The position numbers were made by a program, and so were the translations under genes. Positions 13,988 to 24,662 of a stretch of 64,000 bases of DNA are shown here, one piece after another. The notes under the pieces are model-generated. The model worked only from the letters and a program-made list of their open reading frames with translations. It searched no databases and was not told the DNA's origin. The stretch's first letter is position 1; every line of letters starts with the position of its first letter. Source of the DNA: Paramecium octaurelia (lineage: Eukaryota; Ciliophora; Oligohymenophorea; Peniculida; Parameciidae); the NCBI GenBank assembly GCA_905182995.1, contig CAJJDP010000066.1, positions 372,001 to 436,000 on the forward strand. Reading direction: 5' to 3'.

Positions 13988-14555
13988 ATGCACGCAGTTC
14001 CTGAACATGTTACAATCGGACTTCCAAGAGAAGGATTACAAGCCTTCGATGATCATACAGAATTGGCCAAGCACCCAGCTCCATATAGAATCAAGGAAAT
14101 CGAAGGTACAATTTTATATTAAGATGAATAGTCTAATATACCGATGAACATATCCTCGGAACAGTCTTCAAATATGCCGATGCCAAGGGACACACCATCG
14201 ATGGTCACGATATTGAAAAATTCAAGCCTTTCGGACATTTGTTCGGTAAAGTGCACAAGAAGCACTTCAAGATTGATGATGGTAATTGTTCAATAATAAT
14301 TCATTAGACGATGAAATCCTTGAAATCTCAGGACATGCTGGTGCCAGAATCAATGAGTTGAAGTTCAAGACATACAAAGGAAAGGAAGAATCTTTTGGAG
14401 TTAAGAATGGTGTTCATTTTGTTTACTCTTTCCCAGGACACACCTTCGGATCTGTTTCTGGTGGTTATGAAAAACATTTGGATTTCATTAGAATTCATGT
14501 CAATGAACTCCCCCCTGCTAAACATCATTTGAAAGTTATCATCATCAAGAGTTGA
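13988..14555 (+). CDS. Jacalin-like lectin-fold protein
   Basis: Three exons joined by two 26-nt introns (14106-14131 and 14282-14307) give about 171 residues ending at TGA 14553-14555. The C-terminal 90 residues fit the jacalin-related lectin fold. An ILEISGHAGARINELKF opening matches the G-G-x-I-x-x-L pattern, followed by FGVKNG, then FGSVSGGYEKHLDFI, equivalent to the G-x-x-G-x-x-L-D-x-I ending. The N-terminal 80 residues are His-rich and also beta-like, perhaps a degenerate second repeat. The fold usually binds mannose or galactose sugars, but carbohydrate binding is an inference. There is no signal peptide, so the protein is probably cytosolic. Codon use is richer in GC than that of the neighbours, as is common for highly expressed genes. 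Confidence 0.75.
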
Positions 14556-14577
14556 GTTATTAATTATATAATAAAAT

Positions 14578-15111
14578 ATGTAATCATCAATTAATAATAC
14601 AACTATTACATCCATCCAAACAAGCTAAAAATAGAGATGTTCCAGAATCGATGTTATCAATTAAATCATTGCCAAAAAATAAAATACCAATAACACCTTA
14701 TTTTAACTTAAATTTTAGCAATTTTATAGAGACAGAATGGAATTGAACAAAATTTAAAAGAAAGATAATCTAGAATTGCATGATCAAATACTTAGACTCT
14801 ACAAAAACAATCAAGCAGCTTAATAAATCAATCTCACCATTTTTACCTAAGATAAATTGTATACCCAACCATTTATAAAACCAATTAAATCGTCAGCTGA
14901 AAGAAGAAGACCCAGATCACAATCAACTCATAGAAACATTGTTAATTCCCCTAAAACAAAAAGACCCATTCTAGGAGATGTCTTGAGAATCTCTCCCAAA
15001 TATATTAACAATAGAACAACTATTTCATCCAAAAATGATATAAGATCTGTTAGAAAAAACATATTTTTAGATGCTTTGATCCTCTAATAGGAATCGCAAG
15101 ATTTGTTCTGA
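14578..15111 (+). CDS. Unrecognised basic protein, 177 residues
   Basis: A single uninterrupted frame runs from ATG 14578 to TGA 15109-15111, starting only 22 bp after the stop of the jacalin-fold gene. The middle third is a short charged helix; the C-terminal half is rich in Arg, Ser, Lys and Pro with an AERRRPRSQSTHR stretch. The basic Ser-rich part would be a plausible phosphorylation region. There is no signal peptide or membrane segment. I recognise no family. Several TAA/TAG codons lie in the N-terminal half, so a standard-code search would miss it. Confidence 0.6.
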
Positions 15112-16398
15112 TACTTGTTATCGCAATTGAATGGATGTTTATAGCTGATATACAAATTAATTCTCTAAACTATTCAAATTAGATATGCCAAACGATCTGT
15201 TCAAAAACTCTTATTTCCATCTTTTATTTCTATTATTTTTTATAACTTCCTCTACTTTCATTGAGAATTCAATTCATTTTTAAAATAGATATTCAAATTA
15301 AAACTAATTTCCATATTTTCATACTCCATAATTCATCTCAGTCATTATTTTTATAATACATATTTGATTGATTTTCTATTTTCTAATTACCCAATAATTA
15401 TTACAAACAGTCCAGCTTTATATGTTATTGCTAAAGATAAAATTGTCTAATTTTTTAATAATATTATATTCTTAATTTCTAATCAATTATTATTAGGGGA
15501 ATAACTAATAATTCCATATTTATTTTTTGAACTCATCTTCAACTAAAAATTTATAATTATCAAGATAGTATTTGTGTTACAATTACTGTTAAAAATTTAA
15601 TTTACTATAGTAACCTAATGTTTAATTTCATTTAACTTGAAACATATCCACATTTTCAATATAGTAAAATTTAAAAGAATGAAGTAAAAATATAGAGGAG
15701 TCTATTTAAACTTCAATCAAAGGGTTAGAAAGTAATCCCTTAATTAGTCTAAATTTATACTCAAACAATAAATTTTATTAATTTACAATAAAAAACATAG
15801 TTTTTTTTATATTAATTATTATGATATATTGAAATGAATCGAAAATAATAGTAATAAATTTTGATTAAAATGTTAAGATCTTCTTATGAGTTATTTAAAA
15901 TTTCAATAGGATATTATTCTCATAATCCACTTTAAACAGAATTTTACTTAATTATTTTTAGAATACACTTCTTACTGAAAATTTATTCTATTATATCAAT
16001 TTTAAAATTGGTCCTAATCTTCGTTTGTTGAATCTAGTAAATTTAGAAATTTAAATTTATTTATCAAATTCATCTAATGATATTTATTTATAAAAAAGAA
16101 AGATTTTAATCATGGCTATTTTAGAAATAAATTCAAAAAGACTCTCATAATATAAATAAAAATAAAAATATCTCTTTAATATAAGAATTCTTATTATACA
16201 TGTTAACACTTATAGAAAAATCTTTGTAGAGGAAAGAATCAAATGAGGGTTGGGTTTTATTTTTCATTTTCTCTTGAACTGCTGTTTTATAAAAACATTT
16301 AGCAAATAGAAAAAGATAATCATTGGAGAGATTTACATAAAATTTGATGTCTAAAATGCATGAATAATAATTTAAATTAGTTTATAATGTACCATCCA
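15112..16398. other. AT-rich stretch, possible decayed coding sequence
   Basis: No intact gene is visible. On the plus strand, frames without UGA cover about 15264-15834 and 15870-16240, both very rich in Ile, Leu, Phe, Lys and Asn. The second has an ATG at 15870 and one internal UGA. Such frames can arise by chance because UGA is rare at this base composition, yet pieces such as ITNSPALYVIAKDKIV look protein-like. If real, this was a membrane-protein gene now broken by stops and frameshifts. Confidence 0.25.
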
Positions 16399-18651
16399 TC
16401 AATTTAATTAATACTCAGGTTAAATTTAGAACTTTGAGTTTTAATTTTAGCTTTTTATTTAATGCATTAGATTGCTGCTTTAATTTTCAAGCCCAGAATT
16501 TTAAACTTCTGTAGGCTTGTAGTTGGGTTAAACTTAAATTCCATATTAAGGGTACTTTGGAGAATTAATTCCTTGGATATTTGTTTATGGAGAATAAAAG
16601 TCCTGGCTTAACTCTGGGAACAAAGGTTTCGAATTACCCAGACTTAATTGAGGGTCAGTGTTCCAAGAATATTACTGTCGAAGAGTATGCTAAAAATTTA
16701 ATTTATGGATTTCATTTTCTAAAGTTCTAACCTTAGAATCTAGTTATAATTATTTATCCTAATGATATAAATGTAGAATTTACTCTTTCTAAACTTAATT
16801 CACGTTCTAAAGTAATGTTTCTTTCACCCAAAAGCGAATTTTGAGTTCTCAAATCTTAAATATCTCTATCTCTTAAATCGCATTAATTTTAGATTCTACG
16901 TAGTTCATCTACCAATTTTTTTAGTTCTTGATTTAGTACCTATTTCTCTTATTCTAATCTTTCTTAATGTTAATATGAATTTTGAATTTGAGACTGAAGT
17001 GCTACAACATCTACTTTTATATTGTAAAATTACTTCTTTCTAATGAATCACTTTTTTTTTCATAAGTCAATAAGTCAGCATGCATTTCTTTTAATTTTCC
17101 TAAAGAAGCAGTTCTTTCATTTCTTAATTGGGTTTATACATCCAGAGCTGCTTTTAATTGAGATTCTGACTTAATGTAGTCATTTCCTAAATTCACTAAA
17201 GCAGTCTCCCTTTTCTTTAATTCTTGTTCCAACTGAGTTCCATAGTTCTTCCATTTTTCCAGTTACCCCTTTAGATCTTAAGACAGCATTTACGATTTTT
17301 GTTAACCTTCTTCTAGACTCTTCTCCAACTAAGTACATTTATTTTATATGAGTGTGTTTTGTTAAGTCATAGAATTTATTTTTTCTTTTAATTTCTTAAT
17401 TTCTTAATCCTATTATTGGCATGCAGCTACCATTTTATTATATTCAGCTTTTGCACTTGAAATTGCTGCTTTGCTTTATTCAATTTATCTCTATTCTATT
17501 ATATACATATAGTAATGATACATTCATTTAATTATTGATTTATCTATGCTATTTTACTTTCCTATTAAATATTCAGAGTTTGAGAAACTTGTAATTCTTT
17601 CTCCTTTTACTATAATAGATTGATTTAGTTCTTCAATTACTCATTCTATATATTTAGATTGGATTGACTTTTTTATAAATTAGATATTTAATCTTTTGCT
17701 CCTGATGAGATTTAACTGAGTTTTTGGTTAAGGATTTAGTTTTGTTCCTGTTCTTAATTTAAGTCTTAGTTGATTGAATCTAATGCGAGTTTCATTTTTC
17801 GATTATCATTCAATAATTACTCGTTTTTTAAGACTTATGATTCATATGCAAGAGTTTAATCTCTAATTTATGATTTGCATTTTTCTATGATTTCTTTTTG
17901 ATTCTGAAGATCAGATTCTAAAAACGCATTTTATTTTTTTGATTCTAAAAGTTATTTATTGAGGCTTATAAGTTACTAATCTAAATCAATAATCTTATAT
18001 TCAAGTCCTCTATTCATTTCTACTTATTTCCTTAATTTCTGTACATCTATCAGCAAGAATTGATCTTCTTAAACAATATTTGTCAATCTTTTATTTTCAT
18101 TTTTTGAAATTAATATTTGATCTCTAGCTTAATACTTAATTATGTTACTATAATTCTTATATTTCATTCATGCTCGATTTGTTTCTTTAATTCAATTGAA
18201 TGCTAATGTTTATATAAGAAAATTACTTATCATACTTTAAACTTTGATTTTCCTATTCGAGTGCTCTCCACTAATATCTACACATAATTATCTCTCTTAC
18301 TTCAATGTATCAATTTCTTTTGTTAACTTTTGTATTTGCTCCGACTAATCTTGGTCTTTAATTGTTTGCTTTCCCATCTAAGAGTAATCATATTAGGTAT
18401 CTGAGGCTAATTTTGACCCTATTTATTAATTCCTATGTTTAAATTTATGTGAGTCTATACTTATTTGGTTATGAAGAGGCTTAAGGAACTGATCTATAAT
18501 TATTACAATATATCAATCATTACTCATTTTACTCAAGAGTATTTTGATTATAACCATTTAAAGTGTTAGACCCTATATATCGATTTGAATTGAATTTGCT
18601 TCTTTCTTAAACTGGTATTTAAGATTGCGAATTGATTTCAAACTGACTCAT
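16399..18651 (-). CDS. Long coiled-coil protein, 688 residues
   Basis: From ATG 18651 to TGA 16401-16399 with seven introns in phase: 18494-18523 (30 nt), 18433-18460 (28), 18253-18281 (29), 18124-18148 (25), 17496-17521 (26), 17011-17033 (23) and 16759-16783 (25). Each carries GTA at the 5' end and TAG at the 3' end. Residues 1-80 are Ser/Gln/Asn-rich and probably disordered. Residues of about 90-560 form a nearly continuous Leu/Glu/Gln/Lys heptad-like coiled coil. The last 110 residues are Pro/Asn/Gln-rich. No catalytic motif is seen. The layout suits a filament or centrosome/basal-body scaffold, but I recognise no orthologue. The large share of TAA/TAG glutamine codons makes this gene nearly invisible under the standard code. 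Confidence 0.75.
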
Positions 18652-18746
18652 AGTAAATATAATTCAGAGATATTTTATTCATAAAACGAAAACACATCAT
18701 ATAAAAATAAAAAATATTAAAAACCTCGCTTTCTTTTCCTAATTAC

Positions 18747-19277
18747 TCAATGTTCAATAAGAGGATTAGGACAAAAAAATTGTTTGTATTTCTTCTTTTT
18801 ATCTATTTTCATCTTTTATTTCAATTCTTGAAACAAAATTGATAGTTTTTTAATGTGATTTAAACTTATCACACTATTTTTTTGACTTCTATTAAAATTT
18901 CTATTTTCTCTTCCCTCTTTAGTCTATCTTTTCTATAGTAATGACTATATTTCATTAATTAATACTTCTTTATGACAAAGGGGAATATTTATTTATATTT
19001 TCATTAGAATTTCTTAGTTAATACTCCTATAATCAATAAATTCTTGTAAATCACCTTTTTATAATGAATCTTTAATAAGTACTATTTTATTTAAGATTGA
19101 AGTAGGAATATTTTTAAATAGTTTATCAAAGAGTCCATCCACAAATATGTTATTTCACTCAATTAATAATATTTTATTCAGAAATCCAATATGCTATTGA
19201 ATGAGTCTGGTAATCTTATTATAATAGAATAATTAATTGATTATTTATGTAGATTTGGTTAACTCAGTGCTAATATC
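18747..19277 (-). pseudogene. Gene relic with one in-frame UGA
   Basis: Reading the minus strand, a frame of 136 codons ends at TGA 18749-18747 and has clear coding character (NNIFVDGLFDKLFKNIP at its start, a Lys-rich helical end, and ...FFCPNPLIEH as last residues). It is opened at the top by a TGA at 19157-19155, but the same frame continues upstream for another 40 protein-like codons to a TGA at 19280-19278. No ATG stands near the beginning and there is no GT/AG pair that would splice out the internal UGA. I read this as the 3' part of a gene that lost its start. It lies between two divergent intact genes, only 95 bp from the ATG at 18651. Family unknown. Confidence 0.4.
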
Positions 19278-19327
19278 TCAATTAATAATAAATTTAATTT
19301 GTAAATAAATATATTAATTGTTGTAAA

Positions 19328-20999
19328 ATGCTACTTAATTCAACAGGTTAACGAAAACTCAAACAAAATAGTTTGTCCACTTTTAGAAGTCCCATAGTAG
19401 TTCCATCGAGTTAATAAGTTTCCCCTGTAGCTTCTGGACTCAATAGTTTGAAAAATCTTCATAGTCCCAAAGGATCTCAGATTGATGTCACCAACCTAAC
19501 ACGATTAATAAAATCCACTAAAATTAATGAGGTAATATAGTTTATATAAGATAGTCAGTAAATAGCTAATAGATATAAGCTTTACTTGCAAAAGCTAGGG
19601 AAATAGCAAAAATAACGACAGACTCTAAATCCTAAGCAGCAAAAAAGCATGTTAAATTGCAGAGTTAATAATTTGTAAACTTTAAAGACTTGCTTCATAA
19701 TTCTACCTCCACCAAGATCTAACAAGAAATGTTCTTCTGCAGAAATTCATTTAATTTTGAGTTTGTCATTGGAATTGGTGGATTTGGTAAAGTATGGAAA
19801 GTTGAACACAAAAAAACAGGTTAAATATTTGCCATGAAAGAAATGTCAAAAGCATTGTATAAATTCAGTGTTATTTAGAATTGTGACAAAGAAGAGTGTC
19901 CATTCTGTTATGAATGAACGAACATTATTAAGTCAATTGAAGCATCCATTGTTAGTTAATATGAACCTCGCTTATTAGGATAGAGAAAATCTATACCTAT
20001 TGATGGACTACATGAAGGGAGGTGACCTTAGATATCACATAGGTAAAATGAGGAAATTTGATGAAAACTCAACAAGTATTGATGCAATACTATTATTAAG
20101 AGTTTTTTATAGCCTGTATTGTTTAAGGATTAGAATACATACATTCAAATAATATAATTCATAGAGATATCAAACCTGAAAATTTGGTACTTGATGATAA
20201 AGGATATGTGCATATTACAGATTTTGGTATTGCTAGAGTAAGCAAGGCTGAAAATAGCTGTGATACTAGTGGCACTCCTGGGTACATGGGTAAATATGCA
20301 GCTTTACATTTTAGCTCCTGAAGTTATGTGTAAATAGAATCATACTTATGCAGTAGATTATTTTGCTGTTGGAGTGATTGCCTATGAATTTATGATAGGG
20401 AGAGTAATCTTAATATTCTAACTTAGAGACCATATGTTGGAAGATCAAGACAAGAAATTAGAGATTAAATTTTAGCCAAATAAGTTTAAATTAAAAGAAA
20501 TGAAATACCTAATGATTGGTCTATTGAAGCTGTTGATTTCATAAATAGAGTATGCTCATACGCTAATATTTTAGCTACTTCAACGTAAACCATAAAATAG
20601 ATTGGGCTTCAATGGAAGTTAAGAAATCAAAGAGCATCCTTGGTTTGCTAATTTTGCTTGGGATAAATTATAGAATTAATCATTAGTTCCACCTTTCATT
20701 CCTAATGTATGTGTACCAAAATATGTTAAAAGCAAACAGAAGATAATTTTGATTAGAAATAAATTATTGTTGAGGACGAAGAAAATAATGAGCTCATCTA
20801 ATAAAACATTTTAGTCTTGAGAGATTAGCATATTTAAGGTACTTATATTTGTCATATGCGAATAGATCAATTCTAAGGATATGAATTTCATTAAGGATAT
20901 CATTCTACTTCCACTGAATAATCTTCTGGTTCATCGACTAAACATAGCCGTCATCTAAGTGAAAGATTGCAATTCTTTGAAAAAAAGAAAATCATATGA
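19328..20999 (+). CDS. AGC-family serine/threonine protein kinase
   Basis: Eight exons and seven introns (19532-19554, 19857-19878, 20076-20100, 20290-20314, 20404-20426, 20550-20574, 20707-20732; 22-26 nt each) yield about 500 residues. A 130-residue Ser/Lys/Gln-rich N-terminus precedes the kinase domain. The glycine loop [12 protein letters not shown], lysine in [22 protein letters not shown], and a GTPGYMAPEV segment formed across intron 4 are all intact, as is [11 protein letters not shown]. The C-lobe ([27 protein letters not shown]) has the AGC arrangement, close to the YANK/STK32 and PKA-like group. The tail is Gln/Ser-rich. Every intron is needed: each unspliced copy shifts frame or meets UGA. 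Confidence 0.9.
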
Positions 21000-21145
21000 T
21001 CAAATTTAGTTTCAAATTTTTACATCATTTAATAAATAATGAAATAAAGAGCAAAATATATATGGATCTAATTTATCAATTTAGTTTCATTATACGTACT
21101 AATTTAAAAAATTCCTTCTAAAAATTTGACTTCACCTCCTTTCTT

Positions 21146-21851
21146 TCAGAGTCTCCTTCTCCTCTGTAAACCTGATAAATACATTGCTTTTAAAGAAAAA
21201 AGCCAGGGTTTGACACCCTTTTTCATTTTTAAATTTAAATTTTAAAGCTCCTCCAAATTCAATTGGTGATGATCGATATCTTTACATGTTGAATATCTCT
21301 ACTCATAGATCTTGCTTTAGGAATTGGCAGAAAGAGGGGAGCAGAGAAATTTGTTTCGCTCTTTTTTTATTTATTCAAATAGTTTAACTTTATCTTTGAT
21401 AAAATGTAATATACTTAATAAATTCTTTGAAAAATTTAATCAATTCCAAATACTAAAAATCAGAGGTTACAACACATGCTGAAGAGAATTAAAGGAATTT
21501 TAATCCCTCCAAGAATCAAATAAATTTTGATTAGATTAATCCAATCTAAGATTAAAAATTCATTAATGATACTCATTAGATTGAACATCCTACCTAATTA
21601 ATCCGGGTTTGATTTTTATTTAATCATAAGGACCTGCTTTTACAATTTATTGTTAATAATTGTAGAAAAGGAACTTTTGATTATTAAATCACATTTATTT
21701 TCATTTCTAAACAATTAGGTGAGCATACTTGAAAATTATTCGAAAACATAGACAAAGATACAAATTACGATAACCATCTTTGATCCTTTTAGAGTTCATC
21801 AAAGATGTCATCCATGAATATTTGCCCAATCAGATGCTCCAAGTTAAGCAT
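21146..21851 (-). pseudogene. Fragmented coding sequence, probable gene relic
   Basis: Several minus-strand blocks look like protein. The best is ATG 21851 to TGA 21626-21624 (75 residues; opens MLNLEHLIGQIFMDDIFDEL, three cysteines). Farther along come a hydrophobic block, a block with NFSAPLFLPIPKARS and a basic block ending at TGA 21148-21146 (KMKKGVKPWLFSLKAMYL). They lie in different frames separated by UGAs, and I found no set of 20-35-nt introns that joins them. It may be a multi-exon gene that I cannot splice by eye, or a pseudogene. No family is recognised. Confidence 0.3.
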
Positions 21852-22068
21852 CTCCTTATTTCAAGCAGAGTTCTCTGGAGTTCAATAGTAAACTAAATAA
21901 AATTTTACCATTTTTGAGCTTCATTGAGGATTTTGTTAATGAAATAAACTTTATCATTTTTAGAACTCCTTAGAGGGAATTTTTTACGCGCCTTTACTTT
22001 TTGAATTAAAAGATTTTTTAACATTATAAATCCTGTATAAAGAACTTTTTTTTTTATTAATTAAATAT

Positions 22069-22470
22069 ATGAGTTCTACTTTTTTTGAGATGGAAATAGA
22101 GAGCGGAGACACGAGTACTCTCTAGATAGCTAATCTAACACTCTAAAACAGAGTAATTCAAGACACAACAGTTTAAGATGGATTAGATAATATCTTTGTA
22201 TACCTTAACCTTTCAGATTCCCCTTAGGAGAGAGAAGGCTCATATGATATATATGAGGATACTCTTGATGTGAAAACAAAAAAGGATAACTACATTATAA
22301 AAAAAAATTTTCACAATTATTATCAATGCGGATATTGTGGAAAGGTTTTTTCCTCAGCACAGAGTCTTGGAGGACATGTTCAAAAGAACCACAGAACAAC
22401 TAAAAATAGGGAAAACTGCAATCAAACAATCTAGTTGAGATAAAGACCTACTAGATTTGCCTAACATTGA
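22069..22470 (+). CDS. Single C2H2 zinc-finger protein with SLGGH motif
   Basis: An intronless frame of 134 codons runs from ATG 22069 to TGA 22468-22470. Residues 1-85 are acidic and Ser/Thr-rich. One classical finger follows: C-x2-C (QCGYCGKVF), then SSAQSLGGHVQKNH giving H-x4-H. The SLGGH helix strongly resembles the QALGGH signature of plant single-finger regulators. The C-terminus is short, basic and Gln/Arg-rich, suitable for nucleic-acid contact. A DNA-binding role is likely by fold, but the target is unknown. Several glutamines are TAA/TAG. The gene has its own promoter region in the AT-rich flanks. Confidence 0.75.
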
Positions 22471-23171
22471 ATTTGAATTCAAATTCCCATATTAATATAT
22501 ACATCATTATTAATTTTTTGAATGGAATACATTATAATTTTCAAATTATTTTCTTATTATAATCAAGAAAATCAAGATATTTTGAGAATAACTAATCTGA
22601 TATTATAAATTAATATAAATTTATAAAATATTAATCAGTTAAAAATAAAAATAAGAAATGTGAATTTCAAATTTAGATTCATTCAACATTTTTAATATAG
22701 ATTCTTAATTCATCTCAATATTATTATAAATTATCATAGGGTGTATCCAAAACTATCATTTTTATTATTTTAAATATATTAATCATTATACCTAATAACA
22801 ACTTAATATTTCTTGAATATGATTACAATAAAATTGATTTTTTTAATAAAATAAAACAAATACTTTAATAATAAAAGATTAAAATAATCTAACTCATTAC
22901 TAAAAGATGATTAGTGACTTACTTTAGTTAAAATTAATTTACATTTTTATTAGCTTTGAATTTTAATGTCTGAAAAACTTCTTGATCGAGTTAAAGAATG
23001 GCTTTTTTTGTTTAATAAAAGGGAAAAGCAAGATGAAAAGAATTTATGGCTTTTTTGAAATTATTATTTATGTTTATTAAATTTTATCCTTAAGCTTGTG
23101 ATTATTACTATCCCAATGTTTGGTGAATACATCTAGTAAAATAATTAAATAAATTTAATAAAATATTATTT
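22471..23171. other. AT-rich intergenic stretch
   Basis: About 700 bases with long A/T runs between two plus-strand genes. A 30-residue frame at 22966-23058 (MSEKLLDRVKEWLFLF) is coding-like but too short to call; it could be the remains of a small gene. I see no structured RNA, repeat array or other element. Part of it must hold the promoter for the EMC8/9 gene. Confidence 0.4.
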
Positions 23172-23802
23172 ATGGATTAACAATTAGAATAGGTGAGTGT
23201 TGATATTCAGAAAATAGTATATAAAAAAGCCATGCTACATGCTTGTAAATATTCCACTGAAGATGTTATAGGTATTTATTAATATAATGAGATAGGAATT
23301 TTGATTGGTTAAATTACAGATAAAAGTATTAATATTGTAGATGCATATCCTTTATTCCACTCAAGAGTTAGTTTAAACACTTTGGAAGTTTCCTTAGATA
23401 TTGTAAATGAATGCTCAAATCATAAAATTAGATATCAAGCGAATTATAAAATGATAGAAAGATTATTGGAGTATATGAGGCAAAAGCAAATTTCAGGGGA
23501 ATAATGAGTGAGTTAGCTAGGGAAATTTTAAATAATATCAATTAAAACAAAGCAATTTTAATGAGAATTTCATAAATTGAGGTAGATGATACTTTTGTTT
23601 TGAATGCTAAAGTAAGAAATTTGAATACAATAAGATTGTTTCGTAGAATGAAAATGTTAAACATGTGATTAATTCTTCAAGTACGTTGGAATGGTGGGTT
23701 ATTTAGGATTGTTTGAAGGCTGGTCTTCATTGGAAAATTGTAGATTTCGATGCTCATTTTGAGAATGTGTAATTAAATTTCCGAAATCAGTATTTAGAAT
23801 GA
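23172..23802 (+). CDS. EMC8: ER membrane protein complex subunit 8/9
   Basis: Introns 23272-23295 (24 nt), 23471-23496 (26) and 23612-23646 (35) are removed to give about 181 residues ending at TGA 23800-23802. The sequence follows the EMC8/9 family of catalytically dead MPN domains: an N-terminal AMLHACKY helix, DVIGILIG strand (formed across intron 1), VDAYPLFHS, YQANYKMIERL, KAILMRISQ and a C-terminal IVDFDAHFENVQLNFRNQYL resembling the family's closing helix. No JAMM metal-binding histidines are visible, as usual. EMC inserts tail-anchored and multi-pass proteins into the ER membrane, and this subunit sits on its cytosolic face. Intron 1 is 24 nt with no UGA, so a retained copy would be translated. 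Confidence 0.85.
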
Positions 23803-23827
23803 ATTATATGAAATAGGTTTATAATAT

Positions 23828-24614
23828 TCATCTTTACTTCCTCTATATTACTTAATGACTGATGTCCTTGTAAGATTCACCATACATATTCTCTGCTTTG
23901 ATGCCAGTCATAAACCCAGTATATCCAACAATTGGTGGCTTTTGTGTTTCATACTTGAATATAAATGTCTAATACAGTTTGTCTGAATTTATCATTAGTT
24001 TCTAGCATGGTCTTTGCCATGTCTTGATCCATTTGATTTAAGGGATGTACATAAGGTTAAGGTTTTTCAGGAGGGACAACTTATTTCAATGGATGTCTAA
24101 ACACTGGTCTGAATCCTTGATACCCAACGACTGGCAATCTATCAATTGGAGGGATATCATTAATTGTTTTAGGCATAGATCTAATAACTTCAAATAAAAG
24201 AATTACTAGTATGTGCGATAATTTCTTTCATTGACAGCTTTTTCTTATCTATGAGCATCTTCCAAAATTCTTTCAGCTGCAGTTTGAAGTTATGGTTTTC
24301 TTAGATTGGGTTCCTAGGTAACTGTTAAATTGATACTCCAAACTCAATCTTGTAACTTGTTTACAATCTTTCTCTCTCTTCAGAATTTGTGCATCTAGCT
24401 AATCTGTCTTCCATACATTCAGCTGTTATCTTTGCAAAAGGTTTTCCATATTATGATTCTAACATATAATTAAATGAGTACCAGCCTTTAATCCTCTCAC
24501 ATGTCCTGCATACCCAGGTACGTGTTGCTTTTATAATTCGTAAGTAGGACCCCCAATCCAAGTTTATCCTGTCACAACTTATTCTGTCGAAGGAATCAAA
24601 GAAATTGTTTTCAT
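23828..24614 (-). CDS. CIMIP2/FAM166-like ciliary microtubule inner protein
   Basis: From ATG 24614 to TGA 23830-23828 with introns 24459-24481 (23 nt), 24314-24336 (23), 24181-24206 (26) and 23954-23975 (22): about 230 residues. Three copies of the family's short motif occur: PGYAGHVRG near the N-terminus, PVVGYQGFRPVFRHPL in the middle and PIVGYTGFMTGIKAEN near the C-terminus, the last followed by YGESYKDISH. This V-G-Y-x-G-F pattern is the mark of CIMIP2/FAM166 proteins, which lie inside axonemal doublet microtubules. The assignment rests on the motifs and their spacing. Paramecium is covered in cilia, so such a gene is expected. It converges with EMC8/9, the two stop codons being only 25 bp apart. 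Confidence 0.75.
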
Positions 24615-24662
24615 TTATTTATTTATATAAATATTTTATGACAATTAGTTATTAACAATTGA

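Noticed and set aside
18747..19277. The internal UGA read as selenocysteine or as programmed readthrough
   Set aside because: No start codon, no recognisable selenoprotein family and other relics nearby with frameshifts; decay is the simpler reading.
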